Assembly: GCF_020523605.1 (NCBI RefSeq)
Contig: NZ_JAJAQI010000026.1
Span: 1 to 64,000 of the forward strand
Source of the DNA: Roseicella aerolata
Lineage (GTDB): Bacteria > Pseudomonadota > Alphaproteobacteria > Acetobacterales > Acetobacteraceae
Direction: 5' to 3'
DNA length: 64,000 bases
Program-made: the position numbers and the translations under genes
The notes under the pieces: model-generated
What the model saw: only the letters and a program-made list of their open reading frames with translations
Database searches by the model: none
Told to the model about the DNA's origin: nothing
In this document: positions 45,194-53,296 of the stretch, one piece after another
Numbering within the stretch: the first letter of the stretch is position 1
Layout of the letters: each line of letters begins with the position of its first letter

Positions 45194-46401
45194 GGGCCCA
45201 GCAGCGCCGCGGCCGCATCCGGCCCCACCAGGATCTCGATGCTGCGGGCCAGGTCCACCGGGCGAAGCCCCGCCGGGTTGCGCGCCTCTGCCGCGAGCGT
45301 GAGGAGGCTCCCGGTCAGATCGCGCAGCGCCCGGTCATAGGCTGCCGCGCCGCCGAGCCGTCGCCCGGCCGTCTGCAGCGCGCGCAGCCCGCGGGCGCCC
45401 GCCTCGATCGCCATGACATCCGCATCCGTGACGACCGGCGCCGTCGCCAGCCGCAGGGCAGGTGCCACCAATTGCCGCTCGGCCGCCGCCAGGAAGCCGG
45501 CGCGGCAGGCCTCGTCCGCCGCGCGTCGCCAGGCCTGCACCTGTCCCTGCCGCTCACCGGCGAGCAGCGCGCTGCTCTCCAGATCCGCCAGCCGGCGGGC
45601 CGTCGCGGCCGCCTGCTCGGCCGCCGCATGGGGGTCGAGCGCGGCGAAGTCCGGCGGCGGCTGCGCCAGCATCGCCTCCAGCGCCTGCACCGCGACCGGC
45701 CGCGCCGTCGGGTCGAGCCCGGCGGCGATCCGTGCCACCGCACCCGGCGCGGCCGCGCGCTTCAGCAGCGTCGCCAGCACTGCCGAGAGCGGTGCCAGGC
45801 CCGCAGGCGCCACGGCCCGCAGCGCGGCCTCGGCCAGTTCCTCCGGCGGGCCGATCTCGGCCGCCGCCAGCGCCGCCCAGATCGCCGGGCCCGCCCGCCA
45901 GACGGGGCGGCACAGCGCGGCGATCGCCGGGTAGTCGGCCGGCGCCAGGCCGGTCCGCTCCCAGCCCGGCGGAGGGGCCTCGGGCAGGGCATCCGCCGCC
46001 CTGGTCCAGAGCCGTCCCCCCAGGACCGCAACCTGTCCCGCATCGGCCGTGGAGAGGGCGGCACAGGCGGTGGCGATCGCCGCCGCCTCCTCGCCCAGCG
46101 CCGCCCCGACCATCTCGGCCAGCACGACCAGCGCGCTGCGCGGCACCGCCGCCGCCCCGCGCGTCCAGCGCGCGGCCGGCTGGATCGCGCCATCGAGCGG
46201 CAGGAAGAGCAGGCGCGGCAGTCCGAGCGGCCGCAGCAGGCCCAGGGCGCGCAGGCGCGGCCGTACCGGGTCCAGCACCCGGTCGGCCTCTCCGCGCCTC
46301 GGCACACGGTCGAGCAGCGCGACCAGCCGGGCCAGCGCGGCATCATCCGCCGCGGCGGCGGCCTGGCCGAGCTGCCGGATCTCGCGCAGCGCTCCGCTCA
46401 T
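45169..46401 (-). CDS. Alanine-rich helical protein, unrecognised (second gene of a pair)
   Basis: A 410-residue soluble protein with no signal peptide or clear membrane helix, very rich in Ala, Arg and Leu and probably all-helical. Distinct segments are IRQLGQAAAAADDAALARLV near the start, LLRPLGLPRLLFLPLDGAIQ near residue 55, and ELAEAALRAVAPAGLAPLSA near 190. I do not recognise a family. Its ATG overlaps the stop of the preceding 380-residue gene (ATGA at 46398-46401), so both proteins are co-translated. Its 3' end overlaps the thioesterase gene by 25 bases. Confidence 0.75.
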   Translation of the reverse strand: MSGALREIRQLGQAAAAADDAALARLVALLDRVPRRGEADRVLDPVRPRLRALGLLRPLGLPRLLFLPLDGAIQPAARWTRGAAAVPRSALVVLAEMVGAALGEEAAAIATACAALSTADAGQVAVLGGRLWTRAADALPEAPPPGWERTGLAPADYPAIAALCRPVWRAGPAIWAALAAAEIGPPEELAEAALRAVAPAGLAPLSAVLATLLKRAAAPGAVARIAAGLDPTARPVAVQALEAMLAQPPPDFAALDPHAAAEQAAATARRLADLESSALLAGERQGQVQAWRRAADEACRAGFLAAAERQLVAPALRLATAPVVTDADVMAIEAGARGLRALQTAGRRLGGAAAYDRALRDLTGSLLTLAAEARNPAGLRPVDLARSIEILVGPDAAAALLGPQPSAGTP

Positions 46402-47540
46402 GTGCAGAGCGCGCGCATGGTCTCGTTGCGCGCGGTCAGCTCCAGCAGGCGGCCGGTCATCCAGTCCTGGTTCGGCTGCACCATCCGCCGCCAGTGCCGC
46501 AGGCCGGTGCGGTGCGTCTCCATGGCGCCCGGCGCATCGAAGCCCATCCATTCCGCGACCTCGGCCGGCATGATCGGCACCATCGCCGCCATGTCGAGCA
46601 GCGCCGCGGGGCGGTGCCCTTCCTCCGCCGCGCGCCAGAGGCCGCAGATCAGCTCCCATCCGTCCAGCAGCCATTCCGGCCGGGCGGCAAGCCGCGCGAT
46701 CGGCTCCGGCGTCATCCGCCAGCGCTGCACCAGCATCCAGAGATCGCCGAGCTGCGCATGCACCTCCTTCATCGCGGCGCGGACGCAATGCTGGGTCAGG
46801 GCGGCGCCCTCGGCCAGCAGCCTGATGCAACTGCGCTCCGACGGGCCGGCCGGCTCGGCCCAGCGGGCGAGGTCCTCCATGACCGCGGCGATCTCGAAGC
46901 CGAGCCGCGGCAGGCGCGCCCGGGTCGGGTCGCCGGGCAGGCCGCAGGGTTCGAAGACCGCCGCCAGCTCGGCCAGGGCTTCGAAGGCCGCGGCGGGGCT
47001 GAGGCTGGTATCGGTGCGCCGGGCCACCAGCACGGCGCGTGCCCGCTGCTCGAGCGTCTTCAGGTCACCCGGCCGCAACGGCTCGCCCTGCCCGTTCGGG
47101 TCGGCCTGGCGCACCAGCTCGATCAGCAGATGGTAGTGCGTGAAGGTGCAGGCATCCCGGGTCGCCCGCTCCGCCTCCGCCGCCGCCCGTGCGGCGGCGC
47201 GGCCGGCCAGCCCTTCCGCGGCCACGGCCCGGCTCGCCTCGCGCACGCTCCGCGGCGTCAGCATCGGCAGCTGTGCCACCCGGTTCCAGAGGGCACGGTC
47301 ATGCAGCGTCGGCGTGCAGACATCCGGCAGGCCGGACCAGGGAAGGATATAGACCCCCTCCACCCCCGCAGGGTTGGCCAGCACCAGCTCGGGCGTCTTG
47401 CGCTCCCCGGGGCGGATCCGGCCACCCAGCAGGGCGGGCGTGGTGAAGGGCAGGACCACCCCGCGTTCGAGGAAGGTGACCGGCTTGTACTTTCCGGCCT
47501 CGAACCGGGCGAGCCAGGAGAGTGTCTCAGGGGGGGCCAT
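46398..47540 (-). CDS. Unrecognised protein (first gene of a pair)
   Basis: A 380-residue soluble protein. The N-terminal 90 residues appear beta-rich (FEAGKYKPVTFLERGVVLPF, then GERKTPELVLANPAGVEGVY and ILPWSGLPDVCTPTLHDRAL). The rest is helical, with conserved-looking aromatic segments such as CTFTHYHLLIELVRQADPNG and EWLLDGWELICGLWRA. No enzymatic motif is evident. It is followed by the alanine-rich 410-residue gene with overlapping stop/start, indicating a functional partnership. MmcB lies just upstream on the same strand but 39 bases apart. Function unknown. Confidence 0.75.
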   Translation of the reverse strand: MAPPETLSWLARFEAGKYKPVTFLERGVVLPFTTPALLGGRIRPGERKTPELVLANPAGVEGVYILPWSGLPDVCTPTLHDRALWNRVAQLPMLTPRSVREASRAVAAEGLAGRAAARAAAEAERATRDACTFTHYHLLIELVRQADPNGQGEPLRPGDLKTLEQRARAVLVARRTDTSLSPAAAFEALAELAAVFEPCGLPGDPTRARLPRLGFEIAAVMEDLARWAEPAGPSERSCIRLLAEGAALTQHCVRAAMKEVHAQLGDLWMLVQRWRMTPEPIARLAARPEWLLDGWELICGLWRAAEEGHRPAALLDMAAMVPIMPAEVAEWMGFDAPGAMETHRTGLRHWRRMVQPNQDWMTGRLLELTARNETMRALCT

Positions 47541-47579
47541 GCCACCAGGATGCGGCCGCCCGGTGAAGAAAGGGTTGGC

Positions 47580-48071
47580 CTACTCGACCCGGAGCGCCGC
47601 CCGCAGTTCGGCATGGGAGTCCGGGTCTGACAAGGCCGCGAGGCGTCCCGCCGCAACCCGCGCATAGCGCTGCAGCAGCGCCCGCCGCCGCGCCGGCGCC
47701 AGGGGGTGCGCCGGCGCCTCGCGCAGCAGCGCGGCTTCCCGCCCCTGCGCCACCAGCAGGCCGGCCTCCCCGGGGAGCAGTTCCTGCGGGAAGTCCAGAT
47801 CGACGGCGAAGTAGAGCCGGTCACAGAACTCCCGGTAGTCGGGCCATTTGCCGTCCGACAGGAAGTCGCGCGCGCAGGACTTCACCTCGACCACCGCGAA
47901 GCCGCCATCCGGCAGCAGGGCCAGGATATCGGCGCGCCGCCCGTTGGGCAGCGGCATCTCCTGCACCGGGGCCCAGCCGCGCAGCGCGCAGAATCGCATG
48001 GCCGCGCGGCAGATCATGAAGGTCCGCTCGGCGGGTGCGGCCGATCCGCCACGGGTGCCGGAATTGCTCAT
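47580..48071 (-). CDS. mmcB: MmcB family DNA repair protein
   Basis: A 163-residue protein of the MmcB family, described in Caulobacter as a LexA-controlled factor for mitomycin C tolerance. It looks like a restriction-endonuclease-like fold. RRADILALLPDGGFAVVEVK near residues 44-63 contains the D...ExK active-site pattern, followed by DFLSDGKWPDYREFCDRLYF and AVDLDFPQELLPGEAGL. The start at MSNSGT gives the family length. No alphaproteobacterial LexA box (GTTC-N7-GTTC) is visible in the short divergent region shared with the Rrf2-type gene. Confidence 0.88.
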   Translation of the reverse strand: MSNSGTRGGSAAPAERTFMICRAAMRFCALRGWAPVQEMPLPNGRRADILALLPDGGFAVVEVKSCARDFLSDGKWPDYREFCDRLYFAVDLDFPQELLPGEAGLLVAQGREAALLREAPAHPLAPARRRALLQRYARVAAGRLAALSDPDSHAELRAALRVE

Positions 48072-48151
48072 GCGGTCTTTCCACTCGGAGGCTGCTCCCC
48101 TGTTCAGGGTTGCCAGGACCTGTAAATGTCGGGCGTCATACATTCCTGGAC

Positions 48152-48595
48152 ATGATTGCAACACGCTTCTCCGTCGCTCTCCATATCCTGCTCCTGATCG
48201 CCCGCGATGCCGCAGGCGATTCCACCAGTGCGCGGCTGGCCTGGAGCATCGGTACCAACCCTGTGGTGGTGCGCCGCATTGCGGGCCAGTTGTCGCGGGC
48301 GGGGCTCATCGCCGTCCAGCGCGGGCCCGGCGGCGCATCGCTCGCCCGTCCGGCCACGCAGATCACCCTGCGCGACGTCTGGCGGGCGATCCACCCCGAG
48401 AAGGAAAAACTCCTTGGCGTGCACAAGAAGACCAATGCCGAATGCCCGGTGGGAAGCCAGGTGCCGGATCTGCTGCGGCGCCGCTTCGACCAGGCGGAGG
48501 TCGCGCTGCTGACCGATTTCGGCAGCACCACCCTGGCCGAGCTCACCCATGGGCTGCGTGTGGAGCGCGACACGGCCACGGCCGCGGCCGGCTAG
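48152..48595 (+). CDS. Rrf2-family transcriptional regulator
   Basis: A 147-residue regulator. The winged helix-turn-helix covers about residues 5-70 (TRFSVALHILLLIARDAAG, SIGTNPVVVRRIAGQLSRAG, VQRGPGGASLARPATQITL). The single Cys in NAECPVGSQVPDLLRR means it lacks the three-Cys Fe-S cluster of IscR/NsrR, so it is closer to the YwnA type. Upstream, AATGT (48125-48129) and ACATT (48140-48144) form a spaced inverted repeat that may be its operator. The TAG stop is the CTAG of a dispersed repeat (48592-48595). Regulated genes unknown. Confidence 0.88.
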   Translation: MIATRFSVALHILLLIARDAAGDSTSARLAWSIGTNPVVVRRIAGQLSRAGLIAVQRGPGGASLARPATQITLRDVWRAIHPEKEKLLGVHKKTNAECPVGSQVPDLLRRRFDQAEVALLTDFGSTTLAELTHGLRVERDTATAAAG

Positions 48596-48670
48596 AGCAG
48601 AGCGCGGGAGGCCGCGAACCACCGGCCACCTGAATCCGCCCGCAGGACGAGAGCTGCAACGGACCGCACC
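48592..48670 (+). repeat. Dispersed repeat family 1, copy 5 (degenerate)
   Basis: The head CTAGAGCAGAGCGCGGGAGG is clear. The downstream blocks are decayed: GACGAGAGCTGCAACGGA corresponds to the AACAAGGAGCTACAGCGGA part of copy 4, and the terminal palindrome is no longer recognisable. The CTAG supplies the stop of the Rrf2-type gene. Confidence 0.65.
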
Positions 48671-48699
48671 GGGGCGCTCCCCTGCTCCGGGCATCCGCA

Positions 48700-48990
48700 T
48701 CAGGCCAGCAGCGCGTCGATCGAGCGGGCGAGGCGAAGGTCCCGCTCCGACAGACCGCCGGCATCATGCGTGCTGAGCACGATCTCCACCCGGTTCCAGA
48801 CATTCGACCATTCCGGGTGATGGTCCTGGGCCTCGGCCAGCAGGGCGACCCGGGCCATGAAGCCCCAGGCTTCCGAGAAGTCGCGGAAGCGGAATTCGCG
48901 GCGGATGGCGTCCCGCCCCGCCACCATGTGCCAGTGCGGCAGGCCCTCCGCCAGCCCCGCCCGCGCCGTCGCATCCAGCCGCTCGACCAT
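48700..48990 (-). CDS. phhB: 4a-hydroxytetrahydrobiopterin dehydratase (pterin carbinolamine dehydratase)
   Basis: A 96-residue PCD-family protein that regenerates the pterin cofactor of aromatic amino acid hydroxylases or acts in molybdopterin metabolism. Conserved residues are in [20 protein letters not shown] and [20 protein letters not shown], where the HHPEW block carries the catalytic histidines, ending with [14 protein letters not shown]. The ATG at 48990 is preceded by GGAGAG-type purines. No phenylalanine hydroxylase is in the window. Confidence 0.93.
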   Translation of the reverse strand: MVERLDATARAGLAEGLPHWHMVAGRDAIRREFRFRDFSEAWGFMARVALLAEAQDHHPEWSNVWNRVEIVLSTHDAGGLSERDLRLARSIDALLA

Positions 48991-49056
48991 CGCCCTCTCC
49001 CCTTGCCCAGCCGGTTGCCGCTTGACGCCGCGCTCGGCAGGGCTTCCGGTGGCGGC

Positions 49057-49452
49057 ATGCGCCACAGCACGCCGCCGAGCCTCGACGACATCCTGGATAT
49101 GGCGGAGGCCGCCTTCGCCGCCATCCCCGCCCCGCTGCGCGACCTGGTGCGCGGCACCGCCATCACCGTCGAGGAGACGCCGGATGAGGAGACGCTGGCG
49201 GAGATGGGGATCGACAATCCCTGGGAGCTCACCGGCCTCTATCGCGGCGTGCCGCTGACCCAAAAGAGCGTGCTGGACGTGCCGCAGGGCCCGGACACCA
49301 TCCTGCTCTTCCGCGAGCCCATCCTGCTGGAATGGATCGAGACCGGGGAGGATCTGTTCCGCCTGGTCCGCAACGTGCTGATCCACGAGATCGGCCATCA
49401 TTTCGGCCTCTCCGATGCCGACATCGCCCGGCTGGAGGGCGAGGAGGAGTAG
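49057..49452 (+). CDS. Zincin-like metallopeptidase family protein
   Basis: A 131-residue cytosolic protein of the MMP/DUF1025 zincin-like family. The metal-binding motif [20 protein letters not shown] near residues 105-124 has HExxH plus a downstream Asp. The preceding part has [20 protein letters not shown] and [15 protein letters not shown], family signatures. Peptidase activity has not been established for the family. It is divergent from phhB and ends two bases before the convergent trypsin-like protease gene. Confidence 0.88.
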   Translation: MRHSTPPSLDDILDMAEAAFAAIPAPLRDLVRGTAITVEETPDEETLAEMGIDNPWELTGLYRGVPLTQKSVLDVPQGPDTILLFREPILLEWIETGEDLFRLVRNVLIHEIGHHFGLSDADIARLEGEEE

Positions 49453-49454
49453 CC

Positions 49455-50207
49455 CTACTCCGCCGGGCCGATCGCCGCGGCCGGCACGGCGAGGCCCATC
49501 GCGACATCCCCCAGGACGGAGGAGGCGATGCCGGCGATGCCCCAGCGCCCGTCCGGCCCCCGCGCCAGCAGCGGCCCGCCACTCGCCCCATGCGTGCCGG
49601 CGCAATCATGCGCGAGCATGGGCTGCCCCGTGGCGCTGCGCACCAGGCCGAGCGCGCGGCAGCCGGTATCGGCCAGCACCACCTCCCGCCGGTCCTGCTG
49701 GTAGCCGCCGAGCATGAGCGGCGTCCGTGGCGCGGGCGGCTGGCGCAGCATGGGCAGGATGCGGTCCGGCCCGCCGATTGGTCGGTCGAGCGTCAGCACC
49801 GCCCAGTCGCTGCCGGGCGGGCCGGGCGGGTCGGGCCGGAAGCCCGGGCCGGTGCGGTAGGCGGTGACGCGGGCATGCGCCACCGCCGCGCCACGCTCAT
49901 AGCCGAGCAGGACATGCACGCTGCCCGGCTGGACCATGGCGCGCGCCCGCCGGGCCACCAGGCAATGCGCCGCGGTCAGCATCAGGCGTGGGCCAATCAG
50001 GGCGCCGGTGCAGGTGCCGCCGATCTCCAGTTGCACCCGGCCGAGGGCGCGCCAGGGCGCCTCCGCCAGATCGACCGGCCGGCGCGGGTCCGCGGCGCCG
50101 ATGCCGGGCAGCAGCGGGCGCGGCGCCTCCGCCGCGGCCGCAAGGGGCAGCAGCAGCGGGAGGGCAGCGAGCAGCCGGCGGATCAGGCGCCGTGCTCCCG
50201 CAAGCAC
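49455..50207 (-). CDS. Trypsin-like serine protease (S1 family), exported
   Basis: An exported S1-family protease of about 250 residues. The catalytic triad is visible: His in [14 protein letters not shown], Asp in [15 protein letters not shown], and Ser in [16 protein letters not shown], with two cysteines near His and Ser. The signal sequence [20 protein letters not shown] ends at AEA. The start is uncertain. GTG 50207 places the signal correctly; the open frame continues to ATG 50261 and 50288, which would give an unusually long n-region. Probably a periplasmic or secreted general protease. Tail-to-tail with the zincin-like gene. Confidence 0.88.
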   Translation of the reverse strand: MLAGARRLIRRLLAALPLLLPLAAAAEAPRPLLPGIGAADPRRPVDLAEAPWRALGRVQLEIGGTCTGALIGPRLMLTAAHCLVARRARAMVQPGSVHVLLGYERGAAVAHARVTAYRTGPGFRPDPPGPPGSDWAVLTLDRPIGGPDRILPMLRQPPAPRTPLMLGGYQQDRREVVLADTGCRALGLVRSATGQPMLAHDCAGTHGASGGPLLARGPDGRWGIAGIASSVLGDVAMGLAVPAAAIGPAE

Positions 50208-50663
50208 GCGCGGCGCGCATCGTCGAAGGCCCGGTGCCGCCCCGGGCCGACAAGGGAACATCCGGACCCGGCGGTACCCTCGCTGCACTGTCGCTGGCCA
50301 CCCGGCCCGCGGGAGGTTGCAAGGCCGGGGTCGCAGGGAATGCCCATGCCGGTCAGGACGAAGGCGGTGCGACGGGCGGCCATGATCGTCCAGGTGAAGG
50401 GGGTTGGACGGTCCAGGCCCCGGTGCGCCTTGCGCGGCCCCAACCGCAGCGGCAGGCGTGCCGGCGCGAGGCGCTGACGGTTCCCGCCCCGCCTGCGCTC
50501 CCGCCGCACCTCAAGCCTCACAGATATTGATGACGTGGCCGTCATGAATTTCCACGTGAACGCGCAAGTCATTGCGTAACAACCTGCCAAAAAGTTCTGG
50601 CTATGCAAGAAAAATACAGGCCCTACCGTTCCGGCATCGAACTTCGATCGCTGGAGAAACACC
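50208..50663. other. Intergenic region upstream of the PhyH-family gene
   Basis: About 450 bases between the protease and dioxygenase starts (divergent). The right part, from about 50520, is clearly less GC-rich than its surroundings. It contains a small inverted repeat ATGACG (50530-50535), four bases, CGTCAT (50540-50545), a plausible regulator site. No gene was recognised; the exact protease start may use part of the left edge. Confidence 0.5.
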
Positions 50664-51623
50664 ATGCTTCTCGGACAGGCCGCCACGGACCGGGAATGGG
50701 GGCGCGGACCGCGACTTGTCTCGCGGATCCCGCGCCTGCTGCACGACGTCCAATCGCATCCCGGTTGGCTGCCCTTCTTCGTTTTCGCCCGCTTCCTGCC
50801 GGCGCGCCGCCTGGTCGCGGCGGCGATGGCGCGGCGTGCCGCGTTGGCGGTGCCAGCGGTCGGCGCCTCGAAGGGCCTGCTGGAGGCGCCACCGGTGGCC
50901 TCGGCCGTGGCAGCGTTGCGGCAGGACGGCATCTGCCCGGACCTCCGCCTCTCCATGCCCTTCGTGGCTGCCGTCCGGCAATATGCCCATAGCCGCCCCT
51001 GCGAAGGCGGGCTCGACTGGTCCACGCGCTTCTGGCCCGAGGAGCGGGAGGAGGTCGAGCGGCGGACCGGCCAATCCCTCGTCGTCGGTCATTTCCGGGA
51101 CAGCGAGCGCCATTGCCGGGAAATCGGCCGCCTGGCCGCCCATCCGTGGCTGCATGCGGTGGCCAGCGGCTATTTCGGCGCACCGGCCAGCGTTCTCGAC
51201 GTGCGGCTGTGGTGGAGCTTCCCCAGCAGCACGCGCAGCCGGGCGGCGTTGAAGCTCGCCGGCCAGGACACCTTCCATTTCGACCTGACGGACTGGAAGC
51301 AGCTCAAATTCTTCTTCTACCTGACGGATGTCGGCCCGGACTCGGGGCCGCACCGCTTCGTGCGCGGCAGCCATGCGCGGCGGCCCCTGCTGCACCAGCT
51401 CAGCCCCTTCAGCTCGAAGACGGATGCCGAGATCCTCTCCGCCTACGGGCCGGAGGCGATCCAGACGCTGACCGGCCCCGCCGGCTTCGGCTTCGGGGAA
51501 GACCCGTTCGGCTTCCATACCGGCGCCCTGGTGCGCGAGGGCCGGCGGCTCTGCCTGGAAGTCTCCTTCGGGATCACCGGCATGCTGCGCCGCCGCGACT
51601 ACGGGGGGCCCACACCACCGTGA
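50664..51623 (+). CDS. Phytanoyl-CoA dioxygenase (PhyH) family protein
   Basis: A 319-residue Fe(II)/2-oxoglutarate dioxygenase-like protein. The iron-binding HxD is in DTFHFDLTDWKQLKFFFYL near residues 205-225 and the second His in GPDSGPHRFVRGSHARR near 233. A late Arg or His region FHTGALVREGRRLCLEVSF would bind 2-oxoglutarate. Substrate is unknown; family members hydroxylate lipids, osmolytes such as ectoine, and natural products. It is flanked by an AT-richer upstream region and a family 2 repeat downstream, and has no functional neighbours, so a transferred gene is possible. Confidence 0.82.
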   Translation: MLLGQAATDREWGRGPRLVSRIPRLLHDVQSHPGWLPFFVFARFLPARRLVAAAMARRAALAVPAVGASKGLLEAPPVASAVAALRQDGICPDLRLSMPFVAAVRQYAHSRPCEGGLDWSTRFWPEEREEVERRTGQSLVVGHFRDSERHCREIGRLAAHPWLHAVASGYFGAPASVLDVRLWWSFPSSTRSRAALKLAGQDTFHFDLTDWKQLKFFFYLTDVGPDSGPHRFVRGSHARRPLLHQLSPFSSKTDAEILSAYGPEAIQTLTGPAGFGFGEDPFGFHTGALVREGRRLCLEVSFGITGMLRRRDYGGPTPP

Positions 51624-51710
51624 CCATGGCTGACGTCCTGATGGACGCGCGGGACTTCCCGGGGGCGCCGGCAACCGGGCGCCCCGCCCGAGACGAACGC
51701 CGTTGCTGGC

Positions 51711-51830
51711 GCCCCATCAACGGCCCCCTCATCGCCGGGCGGTTTGCCCCGCAAGCCCTGGCTTCGCCGCCCTTGCGGCAGCGCCTGTCCGGGCGCCCGG
51801 CATGACTGGGAAATTCACGCCGCTGGCAGG
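51711..51830 (-). repeat. Dispersed repeat family 2, copy B (inverted relative to copy A)
   Basis: Reverse complement matches 14702-14815. Shared blocks read on the minus strand are TCATGCCGGGCGCCCGGAC, GGCG-AGCCA, TTGCGGGGCAAACCGCCCGG and GGGGCCGTTGATGG. The match covers essentially the whole intergenic stretch between the PhyH and PCu(A)C genes, with scattered substitutions and short indels. Confidence 0.8.
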
Positions 51831-51889
51831 AAAGCAGATGGCGGGCCCGGATGGGCGCCGGCCGTGCCGCACACGGCCGGCGCCGCCCG

Positions 51890-52357
51890 TCAGTGCCGGT
51901 GCCCGCCCGGGCCGCGTGCCCCGGCGGCCTCGACCACCAAGTCCACCCGCACCTCCCCCGCCCGCGCGAAGCGCAGGGTGAGCGGCACCGTCTCGCCCTG
52001 CCGCAGCGGCTGGTTGAGGCCGATCAGCATCAGATGCAGCCCGCCGGGCTGCAGCGTCACGATCTGGCCGGGCGGGATGTCGATCCCCTCGACCGGGCGC
52101 ATCCGCATCACCTCGCCGTCCCGGATATGGGTGTGCAGCTCCGTCACCCGCGCGACCGGGCTGCTGGCCGCGACCAGCCGGTCGCCGGCCGCGCCGCGAT
52201 TGCTGATGGCGAGGAAGCCGGCGCCCGTGCCGCCCTGGCCGGCGGCGCGGGTCCAGGGCCGGGCGATGGCGAGGTCGCCCGCCCCGGCCGGCGCATGCTG
52301 CGCGGCGGCGGGGAAGGCGAGCAGGAGGGGCGAGGCGAGGAACAGGCGACGATGCAT
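51890..52357 (-). CDS. Periplasmic copper chaperone PCu(A)C
   Basis: A 155-residue periplasmic copper chaperone that delivers Cu(I) to the CuA or CuB sites of haem-copper oxidases. A signal peptide (MHRRLFLASPLLLAFPAAAQ) is followed by the copper-ligand pattern: His and Met in ELHTHIRDGEVMRMRPVEG and the closing His-x-Met in QPGGLHLMLIGL. The C-terminus ends with a His-containing GGHRH. ATG 52357 has GAGG upstream; an alternative at 52372 overlaps the YcnI-like stop. Probably co-transcribed with the YcnI-like and DUF2946 genes, and it could supply copper to the cbb3 oxidase encoded 4.5 kb away. Confidence 0.9.
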   Translation of the reverse strand: MHRRLFLASPLLLAFPAAAQHAPAGAGDLAIARPWTRAAGQGGTGAGFLAISNRGAAGDRLVAASSPVARVTELHTHIRDGEVMRMRPVEGIDIPPGQIVTLQPGGLHLMLIGLNQPLRQGETVPLTLRFARAGEVRVDLVVEAAGARGPGGHRH

Positions 52358-52368
52358 GGCGGGGGCCC

Positions 52369-52881
52369 TCAACGGGGGGTCAGGCGCAGCGTGGGCGCCG
52401 GGCGGGCGAGGTCACGGGCGGTCTGGCCGGCAGCGGGGCGCTCGACCCAGGCCTCCGACCGGCCACCCTCGCAGCTCTGGAGGATGGGCAGGAAGAGGGT
52501 TCCGCCCGGCTCGTTCGGCGCCTGCAGCATCAGGATGAACTCCTCATACTGCTCATTCGGCAGCGGCCCGCCTTCCCAGGTGATGCGGGCAACCTCCTCC
52601 TCCAGCTCCCGCCCATGTGGGCCGCGGACGGCCTGGGCCAGGCGGCGGCGCTCGATGGTCAGGCGCCAGCCGGGCTTGGGGCTGGGCTTCGCCGAATAGA
52701 CGCCCTCCGGCAATTCCACCGCGATGCGGGTGGTGGCGGCGCCGGCGCAGCCATGCGGCACGCGCAGCGCGGCGCGCACATGGCTGCCGGCCGGGGCGGC
52801 CGGGGGATCCAGGGTGACATGGGCGGCGGCAGGCAGGGCGCAGAGCGCGCCCGCGGCCGCCAGGGCCAAGGCGATACGCAT
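52369..52881 (-). CDS. YcnI-like copper-binding protein (DUF1775)
   Basis: A 170-residue exported protein. The signal peptide MRIALALAAAGALCALPAAA is cut just before HVTLDPP. In YcnI proteins the mature N-terminal His binds copper, and here it occupies exactly that position. Other family segments are RVPHGCAGAATTRIAVELPE and GVYSAKPSPKPGWRLTIERR. The usual C-terminal membrane anchor of Gram-positive YcnI is absent. It lies between the DUF2946 gene upstream and PCu(A)C downstream, forming a copper-trafficking cluster. Confidence 0.92.
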   Translation of the reverse strand: MRIALALAAAGALCALPAAAHVTLDPPAAPAGSHVRAALRVPHGCAGAATTRIAVELPEGVYSAKPSPKPGWRLTIERRRLAQAVRGPHGRELEEEVARITWEGGPLPNEQYEEFILMLQAPNEPGGTLFLPILQSCEGGRSEAWVERPAAGQTARDLARPAPTLRLTPR

Positions 52882-52914
52882 GAAACTCTCCTGAGGGTTC
52901 GTGGCGGGGAACGC

Positions 52915-53256
52915 TCAGGCGGCGGGCGGTGCGCGGGCCTGTTCCGGCGGCAGCGCAGGCGGGGCGGGGTGGCGGGCGGCCTTGGCCAGCCGGGCCTGGC
53001 CGGGCGCGAAGGGCGCGCGCAGCAGCACGGGCGGCGCCGGCAGGGCGGGCGGCGCGGCCAGGCAGGCCTCGCAATGGGCATGGGCTGGCAGGTCGGGCGC
53101 CAGCGGGTCCGGCACCTGCCGCACCCCGCCATCGGCCGAACAAACCGGCATGGTGGCGGCCGGTGCCGCCTGCCAGGCGCCGAAGGGCGCGAGCAGCAGC
53201 GCGAGCGCGAGCAGCGCCCGCGCCGCCAAGCCGGCCGCGCCGGGGCTGCGGCCCAT
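52915..53256 (-). CDS. DUF2946 family exported protein
   Basis: A 113-residue protein with an N-terminal hydrophobic segment (AARALLALALLLAPFGAWQA). The family block MPVCSADGGVRQVPD is followed by AHAHCEACLAAPP, a likely metal-binding His/Cys cluster. The tail is Pro/Ala-rich. DUF2946 genes often accompany copper genes, and the next two genes here are YcnI-like and PCu(A)C. Start at MGRSPGAAG; an in-frame ATG 28 codons earlier (53340) is less likely because it would overlap thpR. Confidence 0.75.
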   Translation of the reverse strand: MGRSPGAAGLAARALLALALLLAPFGAWQAAPAATMPVCSADGGVRQVPDPLAPDLPAHAHCEACLAAPPALPAPPVLLRAPFAPGQARLAKAARHPAPPALPPEQARAPPAA

Positions 53257-53296
53257 CGGGGCGCGCGTCCCCGAAGCCACCACCCGGCGGAGCGCC

